Below are positions 1 through 6,282 of a stretch of DNA of 11,001 nucleotides, piece after piece. This DNA comes from Bacteroidales bacterium UBA5342 (GTDB lineage Bacteria; Bacteroidota; Bacteroidia; Bacteroidales; UBA5342): the NCBI GenBank assembly GCA_002408065.1, contig DHQI01000060.1, positions 20,797-31,797 on the forward strand, given 5' to 3'. Below the pieces are notes generated by a model that saw only the letters and a program-made list of their open reading frames with translations, was not told the origin of the DNA and ran no database searches. Positions within the stretch are counted from its first letter, which is position 1, and each line of letters opens with the position of its first letter. Both the position numbers and the translations under genes were made by a program.

Positions 1-326
1 TTGTCATAGATCACGGCACAGGGGTGGTGATAGGTGAAACCTGTATCATAGGTAATAATGTCAAGATTTATCAAGGGGTTACACTAGGAGCCAAAAGTTT
101 TCCCGTTGATGACGAGGGGAATCCTATAAAGGGCATTGACCGTCACCCGATAGTGGAAGATGATGTCATTATATATGCCGATGCAACGGTATTAGGACGC
201 ATTACTCTGGGAAAAGGCAGTATTATTGGCGGTAACGTTTTTTTAGCGCACAGCACAGCGCCTAATTCACGCATTCTACAGTCAGATATGCGCGCCATGG
301 CTTTTGCCGACGGGGCAGGGATTTGA
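1..326 (+). CDS. cysE: Serine O-acetyltransferase, C-terminal part (cut by window start)
   Basis: The enzyme transfers acetyl from acetyl-CoA to serine, giving O-acetylserine for cysteine synthesis in the cytoplasm. Only the C-terminal left-handed beta-helix is present. The frame is open from base 3 and enters with I-D-H-G-T-G-V-V-I-G-E-T, the family active-site segment (E. coli CysE has LDHATGIVVGET with catalytic His158). A second family motif, D-R-H-P, is coded near 139-150, and hexapeptide-type repeats (VIGETCIIGNNVKIYQG, TVLGRITLGKGSIIGG) follow. The ending, ADGAGI, is the form I associate with the Bacteroidota EpsC-like branch. The N-terminal helical domain and the true start lie upstream of the window. 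The stop codon at 324-326 sits inside a perfect hairpin. Gene identity is firm; cysE versus epsC naming is a matter of subfamily. Confidence 0.93.
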   Translation, partial: VIDHGTGVVIGETCIIGNNVKIYQGVTLGAKSFPVDDEGNPIKGIDRHPIVEDDVIIYADATVLGRITLGKGSIIGGNVFLAHSTAPNSRILQSDMRAMAFADGAGI

Positions 327-351
327 TTAGAATTTAGCAATTCTAATCAAA
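322..351. terminator. Perfect AT-rich hairpin overlapping the serine acetyltransferase stop; possible terminator
   Basis: A 13-bp arm (322-334) pairs perfectly with 339-351 around a 4-base loop (TAGC), and the stop codon TGA lies inside the left arm. The stem is almost all A/T and no long T-run follows on the plus strand, so it is not a textbook intrinsic terminator. Its position at the 3' end of the gene still suggests transcript termination or 3'-end protection. Confidence 0.45.
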
Positions 352-462
352 ATTCAAGATTCGGCCTTGCGGCCATTCAAAATATTACCCGGAAAATAAT
401 ATTTACTGTTAAAACTTTACAGTAACACAGCTAAAGGCAAAAAGCCAATAGCTAACAGCAAA
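352..462. repeat. Intergenic block of short inverted repeats and AGCTAA-type repeat words
   Basis: Three small stems sit in succession: GGCC-TTGC-GGCC at about 363-374, AAATATTA (380-387) with TAATATTT (397-404), and TTACTGT (403-409) with ACAGTAA (419-425). Then come degenerate words of the type 'agctaa.agc.aaaagccaa.agctaacagc' (428-459). The words 'aattcaagatt' and 'agctaacagc' recur just upstream of the SDR gene at 1441-1497, so this appears to be one copy of a dispersed intergenic repeat. No gene is supported here. Confidence 0.5.
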
Positions 463-561
463 ATGGGTGAACGACCAAAAGGAATAGCTACCGTAGTAAA
501 CAGTAAAAATGCTCCGAGCTGGACAGATGAGAAAAATGAAAAAGCAGCAGATGACATGTAG
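463..561 (+). CDS. Possible small ORF of 32 codons, function unknown
   Basis: An ATG at 463 opens a 32-codon frame ending at TAG 559-561, five bases before the start of the membrane-protein gene at 567. The product would be short, charged and soluble (beginning MGERPKGIATVV and ending EKAADDM), with one tryptophan and no signal peptide or membrane segment. I recognise no family. The tight spacing to the next start would allow translational coupling. However, the frame is also open backwards through repeat sequence to about 400, and a frame this short can arise by chance. It could equally be the remnant of a decayed gene. Confidence 0.25.
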   Translation: MGERPKGIATVVNSKNAPSWTDEKNEKAADDM

Positions 562-566
562 GTATT

Positions 567-1037
567 ATGAATTTATTAAAGGATGACATATTTTTGGCAA
601 TTATTGCTATTACTATGGGGGTCGTTTTGTTTTCGGGAATGGTCTTAACAATAATGGCTACACATTTAAATGTGTATAATAAGCCTCAATGTAGTGGTCG
701 ATACAATGCACCAAATTATCCCTTATGGTTAGGAAATACTAAGTTTAGAAATATCTATACTTTATCTGGTTTATTAGGGTTTTATTTTTGCATATCGGCC
801 ACTCTAATATTGGCTTTTGATTTTGAACAAGAAAGTATAGCGTTTCATCTTTTACTGTGGGGTGCGGTTTTTATAGAGTATATTTTGTGTAAAGGTTATA
901 ATGCTTTTGTTAAGGATATAAGAGCTAAAAAATACCGCAAAAAGTTGGACTTATTGAAATCTGACAAACATATTGGTCTTATAAGTGAAGAAGAATTTCA
1001 GAAACAAAAAGAAAATCTATTTAAATATAAAGATTAA
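567..1037 (+). CDS. Small membrane protein with SHOCT-like C-terminal tail, function unknown
   Basis: A 156-residue protein with three hydrophobic segments, at about 8-32, 62-83 and 91-109. A basic stretch follows (RAKKYRKK, about 119-126), then a tail of about 30 residues with the spacing of a SHOCT domain (L-x-x-L ... G-L-I-S-E-E-E-F-x-x-x-K, about 127-152). SHOCT tails are found at the C-terminus of many otherwise unrelated proteins and are thought to mediate oligomerisation. The remaining sequence matches no family I can name. The coding sequence is clearly richer in A/T than the neighbouring metabolic genes, and a palindromic repeat element begins 11 bases after the stop, so acquisition by transfer is plausible but not shown. 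No Shine-Dalgarno box is visible. That it is a real gene is likely; its role is unknown. Confidence 0.7.
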   Translation: MNLLKDDIFLAIIAITMGVVLFSGMVLTIMATHLNVYNKPQCSGRYNAPNYPLWLGNTKFRNIYTLSGLLGFYFCISATLILAFDFEQESIAFHLLLWGAVFIEYILCKGYNAFVKDIRAKKYRKKLDLLKSDKHIGLISEEEFQKQKENLFKYKD

Positions 1038-1048
1038 TAGCTATGCGG

Positions 1049-1276
1049 TAGTTTACAGGTAAAAACTAATGAGCACTGGAAGTGCGGCTTATCTCAGCCC
1101 AAGGCATCGCCTTGGGAAAAAGACAAAGTGTTAGAGATGAGCCCTGAAAGGGCGGATTATATAAAAAACACAGTTAAGTCGCCCATACAGGGCTATGTTT
1201 TGAAATTACCGTTTTATACCCAAGGCGATGCCTTGGGCTATGATAGATAAGGCTTCCAGCCTTTACCTGTAAACTA
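1049..1276. repeat. 228-bp palindromic repeat element with 15-bp terminal inverted repeats (MITE-like or structured repeat)
   Basis: The ends are perfect 15-bp inverted repeats: TAGTTTACAGGTAAA at 1049-1063 and its complement at 1262-1276. Going inwards, further blocks match in inverted orientation. These are a CTGGAAG block (1076-1082 against 1252-1258), CTTATCT (1088-1094 against 1244-1250), a perfect 21-bp block (1096-1116 against 1219-1239), and a 15-bp block with two mismatches (1140-1154 against 1180-1194). Most blocks are also small hairpins on their own: GCACT-GGA-AGTGC, CCAAGGC-ATC-GCCTTGG and GCCCT-GAA-AGGGC. The whole could fold as one long stem or as a row of hairpins in DNA or RNA. 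There is no transposase or convincing ORF inside. No clear target duplication is seen, although TA flanks both ends if the repeat is taken to begin at GTTTACAGG. Confidence 0.75.
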
Positions 1277-1501
1277 ACTAAGAATGATTAAGCATTCCTG
1301 TTTCTTTACATTTAACAGTAAGTGCATAAAAAAACAAAACCTTGTTCAGATTAGCATCTAAGATATGAATGATTCCGGTGAAGATAGAAGTTTTATTTAA
1401 GGCAGAGGATTCAAAAATTACGATAAATCGATTAAATATTAGAATTCAAGATTGTTGGCGAAAGCTAACAGCTAAAAGCCAAAAGTTAACAGCCAAATTT
1501 A
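1277..1501. other. Intergenic remainder before the SDR gene; no gene seen
   Basis: Together with the palindromic element, this completes a gene-free stretch of 464 bases (1038-1501). The sequence is AT-rich with no open frame of note and no convincing TAnnTTTG promoter box. Its last 60 bases carry the AGCTAA-type repeat described separately. The SDR promoter must lie here or further upstream, but I cannot place it. Confidence 0.5.
1441..1497. repeat. Second copy of AGCTAACAGC/AAAGCCAA-type intergenic repeat
   Basis: The stretch contains 'gaattcaagatt' followed by the near-tandem words 'agctaacagc', 'taaaagcc', 'aaaagttaacagcc'. The same words, in a similar order but further apart, occur at 352-462. 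The copy ends only a few bases before the SDR start codon, so it would form the 5' leader of that gene. Confidence 0.45.
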
Positions 1502-2296
1502 ATGAAACAAAACCTAAACAATAAAGTCGTCTGGATAACAGGCGCATCATCCGGAATAGGCGAGGCCATAGCTATAGAGATGGCCAAAGAAGGCGCAAAG
1601 CTGGTATTAACAGCACGTAGCGAAGCAAAACTACAAGCTCTGAAAGCCCAGTGTGACGAATACACTAAAGGTGCGATGGTATTGCCCATGGACTTGTATA
1701 AGATTGAGACTTTTTCGGGGGCTGCCAAACAAGTCGTGGATAAATTTGGCCGCATCGATATGCTGATTAATAATGCCGGCATTAGCCAACGAGCCTTAAC
1801 AAGGGAAGCAGATCTGGATATTGACCGCAAGGTGATGGAATTGAATTTCTTTTCTCCCGTAGCCTTGACAAAAGCGGTTTTGCCTTATATGATTAAACAA
1901 AAAAGTGGTCATATAGCCATTACAAGTAGCATTGTGGGTAAGTTTGGATTCCCTCTGCGTAGTGCGTATTCTTCGTCGAAACATGCGGTGATTGGTTTCT
2001 TCGACTCGCTTAGAGCCGAAGAGGATGATTTAGATGTGACCATTATCATTCCGGGACGTGTGCAGTCTAATATTTCGGTCAATGCCATAGGGAAAGACGG
2101 TAAAGCTGACGGCAATATGGACCCCGGGCAAGCGAATGGTATGCCGGCTGATGTCTGTGCTAAAACAGTAGTGAAAGCCTTGAAAAATAAACGTAAAGAA
2201 ATACTCGTCGGTAATAAGGAATTATTGATGGTGCATATCCGTCGTTTTTTGCCGCGTTTGTATTATAAGATGGCAAAAACAGTAGCGGCGAGATAA
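1502..2296 (+). CDS. Short-chain dehydrogenase/reductase (SDR) family oxidoreductase
   Basis: A cytoplasmic NAD(P)-dependent oxidoreductase of 264 residues with a complete classical SDR motif set. The cofactor-binding T-G-A-S-S-G-I-G is at 13-20, an acidic residue in LPMDL at about 64, N-N-A-G at 90-93 and the structural Asn at about 115. Catalytic Ser is at 142/143 and Y156-x-x-x-K160 lies within S-A-Y-S-S-S-K. The basic residue after the beta-2 strand (TARS, about 37-40) favours NADP(H). The substrate cannot be read from sequence; the pattern resembles the DHRS7/11-beta-HSD-like branch rather than KduD, despite the uronate locus downstream. No Shine-Dalgarno box is present; repeat sequence lies directly upstream of the start. 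A 192-base repeat-filled gap separates it from the homoserine dehydrogenase gene. Confidence 0.92.
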   Translation: MKQNLNNKVVWITGASSGIGEAIAIEMAKEGAKLVLTARSEAKLQALKAQCDEYTKGAMVLPMDLYKIETFSGAAKQVVDKFGRIDMLINNAGISQRALTREADLDIDRKVMELNFFSPVALTKAVLPYMIKQKSGHIAITSSIVGKFGFPLRSAYSSSKHAVIGFFDSLRAEEDDLDVTIIIPGRVQSNISVNAIGKDGKADGNMDPGQANGMPADVCAKTVVKALKNKRKEILVGNKELLMVHIRRFLPRLYYKMAKTVAAR

Positions 2297-2352
2297 GTAG
2301 CAAGGTAAGAGGGTAGCAAGGTAGCAAGGTAACAGGGTAACAAGGTCGCAAG
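2297..2352. repeat. Tandem array of seven 8-bp units
   Basis: Immediately after the SDR stop, seven consecutive 8-mers run with no gaps: gtagcaag, gtaagagg, gtagcaag, gtagcaag, gtaacagg, gtaacaag, gtcgcaag. The consensus is GTAGCAAG / GTAACAAG. Period 8 is not a multiple of 3, and reading through it gives low-complexity peptide, so it is not coding. Similar GGTARCAAG runs occur between genes in other Bacteroidota as far as I recall; the role is unknown. Confidence 0.8.
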
Positions 2353-2365
2353 GTCCTGATTTCAA

Positions 2366-2420
2366 CCGATGCCTGAGTGCTTCTCGAAGAATGAGAGGAG
2401 TGTACCGAAGGCGGAGGGTG
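2366..2420. repeat. REP-like palindromic repeat, copy 1
   Basis: The sequence has the form CCGATGCCTGAGTG - variable centre - TGTACCGAAGGCGGAGG. GCCT (2371-2374) can pair with AGGC (2409-2412). Related copies lie at 7828-7877 and 7938-7976. The copy at 7828 has GGCT/AGCC instead, so pairing is kept while both bases change. Confidence 0.6.
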
Positions 2421-2488
2421 GCAGGGGGTTGTCCTTTAGTCCCGATATCCAATAATCTTAAGATAGAATTACAAATAAACCTAAATAT

Positions 2489-3823
2489 ATGATGAAAAAC
2501 TTTAAAGTAGCGATTCTTGGCTGTGGAACCGTAGGTGGTGGCGTAGCTAAAATCATCTCAGAGATTGGTTCGGAATTGTCAGAACGTGCTAATTGCACCG
2601 TAGAATTGGCTAAAATTGTAGAGTTAAATGCCTCGTATGCGGTGACACGTTTCGAACTGAACCCTGACCTTTTTGTGGATGGTAGCAATGATGTGAATGC
2701 CGAACAGGCCAATGCTGCCATCAAAGAAATATTGGCCGACAAGAGCATTAACCTGGTAGTCGAAACTATTGGCGGTACTGGTGATTTTGTTTACAATACG
2801 TGTTTAGACATATTGAATGCGGGTAAACATTTGGTAACGGCTAATAAAGCCCTGTTGGCCGAACGCGGTAAAGCCATCTTTGAAGCAGCCCTGGCCAATA
2901 AGGTCACTATTGGTTACGAAGCGGCGGTATGTGGCGCTATTCCGGCTATTAAAACGATTAAAGAGTCTTTTTCCGGCGATGTGATCGATTCTGTTTCTGG
3001 TATTATGAATGGTACGAGTAACTATATCTTGTCCAATATGCAAAACAACAACCTGGGCTTTGCGGAAGCGCTTAAAATGGCCCAGGATAATGGCTATGCC
3101 GAAGCTGATCCTACACTTGATGTTAACGGTGGTGATGCTGGTCATAAAACCATTATTTTGATTAAATTGGCATATGGTATCGATGTGACAATGGAAGAGT
3201 TGCCGATGATTGGTATCGAAAAGATAGATAAAGAGGATATTGAGTTTGCTGAGGAAATAGATGCTAAAATCAAGTTGATTTGTTATGCTAAGCGCAATGG
3301 CGATGAGATATACGCTACCGTACGTCCTATGATGGTGAAAAATGATAATTTCCTGTCTGGTGTGGATGGAGCTACCAATGCGCTTCGTTTTTCTAACCGC
3401 TACTCTGGTATTCATATTTTAGTAGGTGAGGGAGCTGGTTCAAGTGAAACAGCCAGTTCTATTGTGGGCGATATCATCTTTGCCGCCCGTTACAACGAAC
3501 AGATTAATAATGAGGCGGCACCTACGTCCTTAACGTTTAGTGACGATCGTCATTTTGAATTTCCTTATTTGGTGACTTTCAGTACGGAAGATGCACCGGG
3601 AACCACTGGTTTTATCACTTCAGAGATAGGAGCGGAGGGCATTAATATCGATACTGTGAGCCATAATCGTCGTGGATTGGATAATGCTACTTTCTCGGTG
3701 GCTACAGTGCCTTGTAAGATAGACAAAATCAATAATGCCATTGAGAATATCAAGAAAAAACGTCCTGAAATCTTAGTGAAAGAGCCTAAGATAATGCCTA
3801 TTTTGTATTCGGACAGAAAGTAG
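2489..3823 (+). CDS. hom: Homoserine dehydrogenase with C-terminal ACT domain
   Basis: The enzyme catalyses NAD(P)H-dependent reduction of aspartate semialdehyde to homoserine, the branch-point step towards threonine and methionine, in the cytoplasm. The 444-residue length is typical of the monofunctional ACT-containing form. In order: nucleotide-binding G-C-G-T-V-G-G-G (11-18), T-A-N-K (117-120), N-G-T-S-N-Y-I-L (174-181), G-Y-A-E-A-D-P-T-L-D (202-211). E205, D216 and K220 have the same spacing as yeast Glu208, Asp219 and Lys223. The ACT domain spans roughly 358-425 and suggests feedback control, most likely by threonine. Many Bacteroidota carry this activity fused to aspartokinase (ThrA) beside thrBC; here it stands alone with no other pathway gene in view. 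Two ATGs are adjacent (2489 and 2492) and either may be used. A strong terminator follows. Confidence 0.95.
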   Translation: MMKNFKVAILGCGTVGGGVAKIISEIGSELSERANCTVELAKIVELNASYAVTRFELNPDLFVDGSNDVNAEQANAAIKEILADKSINLVVETIGGTGDFVYNTCLDILNAGKHLVTANKALLAERGKAIFEAALANKVTIGYEAAVCGAIPAIKTIKESFSGDVIDSVSGIMNGTSNYILSNMQNNNLGFAEALKMAQDNGYAEADPTLDVNGGDAGHKTIILIKLAYGIDVTMEELPMIGIEKIDKEDIEFAEEIDAKIKLICYAKRNGDEIYATVRPMMVKNDNFLSGVDGATNALRFSNRYSGIHILVGEGAGSSETASSIVGDIIFAARYNEQINNEAAPTSLTFSDDRHFEFPYLVTFSTEDAPGTTGFITSEIGAEGINIDTVSHNRRGLDNATFSVATVPCKIDKINNAIENIKKKRPEILVKEPKIMPILYSDRK

Positions 3824-3845
3824 TTTTTTTGCTCAAGAAATGTAT

Positions 3846-3880
3846 AAAAGGTCGTGGTTCTTGCTTACGACCTTTTTTTA
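3846..3880 (+). terminator. Intrinsic terminator after homoserine dehydrogenase
   Basis: AAAAGGTCGT (3846-3855) pairs perfectly with ACGACCTTTT (3867-3876) around an 11-base loop, and the plus strand runs into seven T residues. It lies 22 bases after the hom stop and insulates that gene from the uronate locus. Confidence 0.88.
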
Positions 3881-3920
3881 TCCCTTTGTTTGTTATTATA
3901 CCCTTTTTCTAAAAAAAACA

Positions 3921-3936
3921 CCGTGTGCGCACACGG
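3921..3936. promoter_or_regulatory. Operator-like perfect palindrome O1 (CCGTGTGCGCACACGG)
   Basis: A 16-bp perfect palindrome with a central CpG, the usual layout of LacI-family operators. It covers the region where the -33 element would lie, upstream of the -7 box at 3954. It shares the outer CCGTGT/ACACGG with O2, differing only at the two bases next to the central CpG. The likely ligand is the LacI-type regulator encoded at 5130-6176. Confidence 0.75.
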
Positions 3937-3953
3937 CTGCACATAAAAGTTTG

Positions 3954-3961
3954 TATATTTG
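3954..3961 (+). promoter_or_regulatory. Bacteroidota-type promoter -7 box (TATATTTG)
   Basis: An exact match to TAnnTTTG, placed between the two palindromes. It predicts transcription starting near 3965-3968 and a leader of about 30 bases before the ATG at 3999. A good -33 TTTG is not present about 19 bases upstream, where O1 lies instead; the promoter may be weak or need activation. Confidence 0.75.
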
Positions 3962-3964
3962 CAT

Positions 3965-3980
3965 CCGTGTACGTACACGG
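3965..3980. promoter_or_regulatory. Operator-like perfect palindrome O2 (CCGTGTACGTACACGG)
   Basis: A second 16-bp perfect palindrome with central CpG, 44 bp centre to centre from O1 and ending 18 bases before the lipoprotein ATG. It covers the predicted transcription start, so occupancy should block initiation. The 44-bp spacing is close to four helical turns, compatible with two dimers on one face or with looping. Confidence 0.78.
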
Positions 3981-3998
3981 AAAAACTAAACTATAACT

Positions 3999-5129
3999 AT
4001 GATGAAATTTAAAAGAATGCTTTTTTTGCTGTCAATTGTTTTGATTACAGCATCTTGTAAGCCAAAAAATGAAATGGCTTCGGTGTCGGTTGTTAACCCA
4101 TCCGGGTTTGATCGTTTGGTAGAGACTGTAGAAGTGCCTTTAGCCGATTTGGGATGTGATAATGCCTCTCAGATTAAAGTAGTACAAATGCCCGAAGAGG
4201 TCGAGATTCCCAGTCAGGTGATCCCCTGTGTTAAGGGGGATAAGTTAATTTTTCAAGTCCGTCTGAAGGCTAACGAAGAGGCACGTTTTAGTATTGTGAA
4301 AGAGCAGGCTCAGGCTTACGACAGTAAGGCTTATGCTATGGTGGCAAAAGACCGTTACAATGATTTTGCCTGGGAAAATGATATCATAGCTTATCGCATG
4401 TATCACGAAAAGCTGATTCCTGTAGATGGAGCTTCAGGGGGATTAGATATATGGTCTAAGAGTGTCAGGAAACTGATTCTTGATGGCTGGTATGCTCACA
4501 AAGACTATCACCGGGATCATGGCGAAGGCTGCGATAGTTACAAAGTAGGTCCGACTCTGGGAGCTGGTGGAGTAGGTTTTATGTATGAGGGAAAACTGGT
4601 ACAGCATTCTAACTATAAAGATGTAGAAATATTGGCTAATGGACCTGTACGTATGAAGGCTAAGTTGACATTTCCTCCCGTATTAGTAGGTGAGGATACG
4701 CTCAACTTTGTAAAGGTCGTTTGTTTGGATGCCGGCCAGAATATGAATAAGTATACCCTAAAATTTGACAAAACCATAGACAATGTAGAGGTGGCTGCCG
4801 GCGTGCTTAAGCGTAGTGTGGGCGATCTTAAGGTGTCGAAAGAGGAGGGTACCTTGTCGTATTGGCAAGGGAAAAACAAAAGCTTTGGTCATACCGGTAT
4901 TGCTATTGTGCTAAAGGGTCTGGAAAAAGAAACGGAAGACGACAAGCACTATATGGTCAGCAAGGTATTTTCGGGCGATAAATTTACCTATTATTCAGGC
5001 GCTTGTTGGAGTAAGGCTAACCGTGATGATGAGCAAAACCTATCGCCGGATAGTCAAGATAGCTGGGAGTCTTATACTACTACCTTCTCGCGTCAGTTAG
5101 ATGAACCGCTAATGGTGGAAATACAATAG
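3999..5129 (+). CDS. DUF4861-like lipoprotein, probably in uronate/polysaccharide degradation
   Basis: A 376-residue protein with a lipoprotein signal: basic start (MMKFKR), hydrophobic core, and lipobox L-I-T-A-S-C with Cys20 as the predicted lipidated residue. The mature part resembles the DUF4861 family of Bacteroidota. I base this on R-Y-N-D-F-A-W-E-N-D-I-I-A-Y-R-M-Y (119-135), W-S-K-S-V-R-K-L-I (152-160) and the His-rich D-Y-H-R-D-H-G-E-G (169-177) followed by Y-K-V-G-P-T-L-G-A-G-G (181-191). H167, H171 and H174 are obvious candidates for catalysis or metal binding. It is first in a putative operon; its stop directly abuts the LacI-type regulator start, with KduI beyond. Family members tend to occur with pectin- or uronate-degradation genes, so I infer an enzyme acting on uronate-containing oligosaccharides. 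The reaction is not established from this sequence. Two start ATGs are adjacent. Confidence 0.82.
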   Translation: MMKFKRMLFLLSIVLITASCKPKNEMASVSVVNPSGFDRLVETVEVPLADLGCDNASQIKVVQMPEEVEIPSQVIPCVKGDKLIFQVRLKANEEARFSIVKEQAQAYDSKAYAMVAKDRYNDFAWENDIIAYRMYHEKLIPVDGASGGLDIWSKSVRKLILDGWYAHKDYHRDHGEGCDSYKVGPTLGAGGVGFMYEGKLVQHSNYKDVEILANGPVRMKAKLTFPPVLVGEDTLNFVKVVCLDAGQNMNKYTLKFDKTIDNVEVAAGVLKRSVGDLKVSKEEGTLSYWQGKNKSFGHTGIAIVLKGLEKETEDDKHYMVSKVFSGDKFTYYSGACWSKANRDDEQNLSPDSQDSWESYTTTFSRQLDEPLMVEIQ

Positions 5130-6176
5130 ATGAACCCTGCAAAACGAATAGGCATAAAGGATATCGCCGAAAAGGCCGGTGTTTCTGCCGGAACGGTTGA
5201 CCGTGTATTGCATCAGCGTGGCGATGTGAAAGCCGAGACGCGCACTAAAGTGATGGCTATTGTTGAGGAGTTGAATTACAAACCCAACATTTTTGCCCGC
5301 TCATTAGCTTATAAAAAGGAACGGCGTATTGTTCTGATATCACCCGATTCGCGTGATAAAAATCCCTATTGGGAAAAAGCCACCATAGGGGTGGAAAGAG
5401 CTGGTATCAGTCTTGAAGATCATAACACGGCCATTTCGCAGATTCATTTTGATGCTTCGCAAAAGGATTCTTTTGTACAAGCTATCAACCAAGCTTTAGA
5501 GTTGGAACCAGACGGTCTGGTGATTGATCCGGTGTTTAAAGATGTTATTCAGGAAAAAGCAGCTGTTTTTAGAGAGCAGCAGATTCCTTTTGTCTTTTTT
5601 GATGCTAACATCAAAGGAGTGGGGAAGTTAGCTTATTTTGGACAAGATGCCGCTCAGAGTGGTCAGGTGGCTGCGCGTCTGATGAGAAATGCCTTAGCTG
5701 ATGATGAAAAGGTTTTAATTATTAAGCTTTCAAAAGACAAAGTGTTTTCTCAGCATATCAATTCTCGCATAACGGGATTTATAGCAGCCCTTAATACCCC
5801 AAAGTCTGATGTGGAGGTCTGGGAAATGAGCCTTTGTGAGTGGGAAACCAGACGTGAGGAAATCGCTGACATGTTAAGACGAAAACCTTACCCTGGCATT
5901 TTTGTACCTAACACCAGAGTGTATAAAGTTGCACGGTTTTTAGAGGACTATCAGCTTGAAAAAAAATTGTTGATAGGCTATGATCTGATTGATGAAAATA
6001 TTGCTGCCCTGAAAAGCGGTGGTATTGATTTTTTAATCAGTCAGCGCCCCGAGGAGCAAACTTACAATGCCATTATGAGCTTGTTTAATTATATTATATC
6101 CAAACAGGAGGTTCAGAAAACACGCTTGAGCCCAATAGATATAATAGTGAAGGAAAACATTGATTACTACTGTTAA
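5130..6176 (+). CDS. LacI-family transcriptional regulator of the uronate locus
   Basis: A 348-residue DNA-binding regulator. The N-terminal LacI helix-turn-helix is at about 8-27 (I-K-D-I-A-E-K-A-G-V-S-A-G-T-V-D-R-V-L), with the linker/hinge near 50-62 (NYKPNIFARSLAYKK). A periplasmic-binding-protein-like effector domain fills the rest (RIVLISP near 65, DGLVIDPVF near 130, FVFFDAN near 153, IGYDL near 281). The ATG follows the lipoprotein stop with no gap (TAGATG), so translation is probably coupled. The two CpG-centred palindromes before the lipoprotein gene are its likely operators, which would make it autoregulatory. The effector is probably a sugar acid or intermediate of the pathway that includes KduI; this is inference from context. 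All domains look intact. Confidence 0.92.
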   Translation: MNPAKRIGIKDIAEKAGVSAGTVDRVLHQRGDVKAETRTKVMAIVEELNYKPNIFARSLAYKKERRIVLISPDSRDKNPYWEKATIGVERAGISLEDHNTAISQIHFDASQKDSFVQAINQALELEPDGLVIDPVFKDVIQEKAAVFREQQIPFVFFDANIKGVGKLAYFGQDAAQSGQVAARLMRNALADDEKVLIIKLSKDKVFSQHINSRITGFIAALNTPKSDVEVWEMSLCEWETRREEIADMLRRKPYPGIFVPNTRVYKVARFLEDYQLEKKLLIGYDLIDENIAALKSGGIDFLISQRPEEQTYNAIMSLFNYIISKQEVQKTRLSPIDIIVKENIDYYC

Positions 6177-6199
6177 AGCAAATTGAGAACGGTGGCGTA

Positions 6200-6229
6200 T
6201 TGTTTTTATATGAGTCTATTCGTATTTTG
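6200..6229 (+). promoter_or_regulatory. Possible secondary promoter for kduI
   Basis: The 106-base gap before kduI contains TTG (6200-6202) and TATTTTG (6223-6229), 20 bases apart. This is near the Bacteroidota -33/-7 layout, but the -7 box is one T short of the consensus. No copy of the 16-bp palindrome is present. If real, kduI could be expressed apart from the upstream promoter. Confidence 0.35.
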
Positions 6230-6282
6230 ATTTGACTGCAAAGCCAATAGATAGAACTAAATAATTTTTAAAAATTAATATT

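Noticed and set aside
1049..1276. CRISPR array
   Set aside because: The repeats are inverted, not regularly spaced direct repeats with unique spacers, and no cas genes are present.
1502..2296. SDR gene as KduD (2-deoxy-D-gluconate 3-dehydrogenase), partner of KduI
   Set aside because: Sequence around the substrate loop does not resemble KduD and the gene lies upstream of hom and its terminator, outside the uronate locus.
2222..2452. 76-codon minus-strand frame across the 8-bp array and REP-like repeat
   Set aside because: The translation is repeated LPCYL-type peptide made by the tandem 8-mers; this is repeat DNA, not a gene.
2804..3415. 203-codon minus-strand frame opposite hom
   Set aside because: It lies wholly inside the well-supported homoserine dehydrogenase gene, its translation shows no family features, and it is explained as a shadow of that gene's codon pattern.
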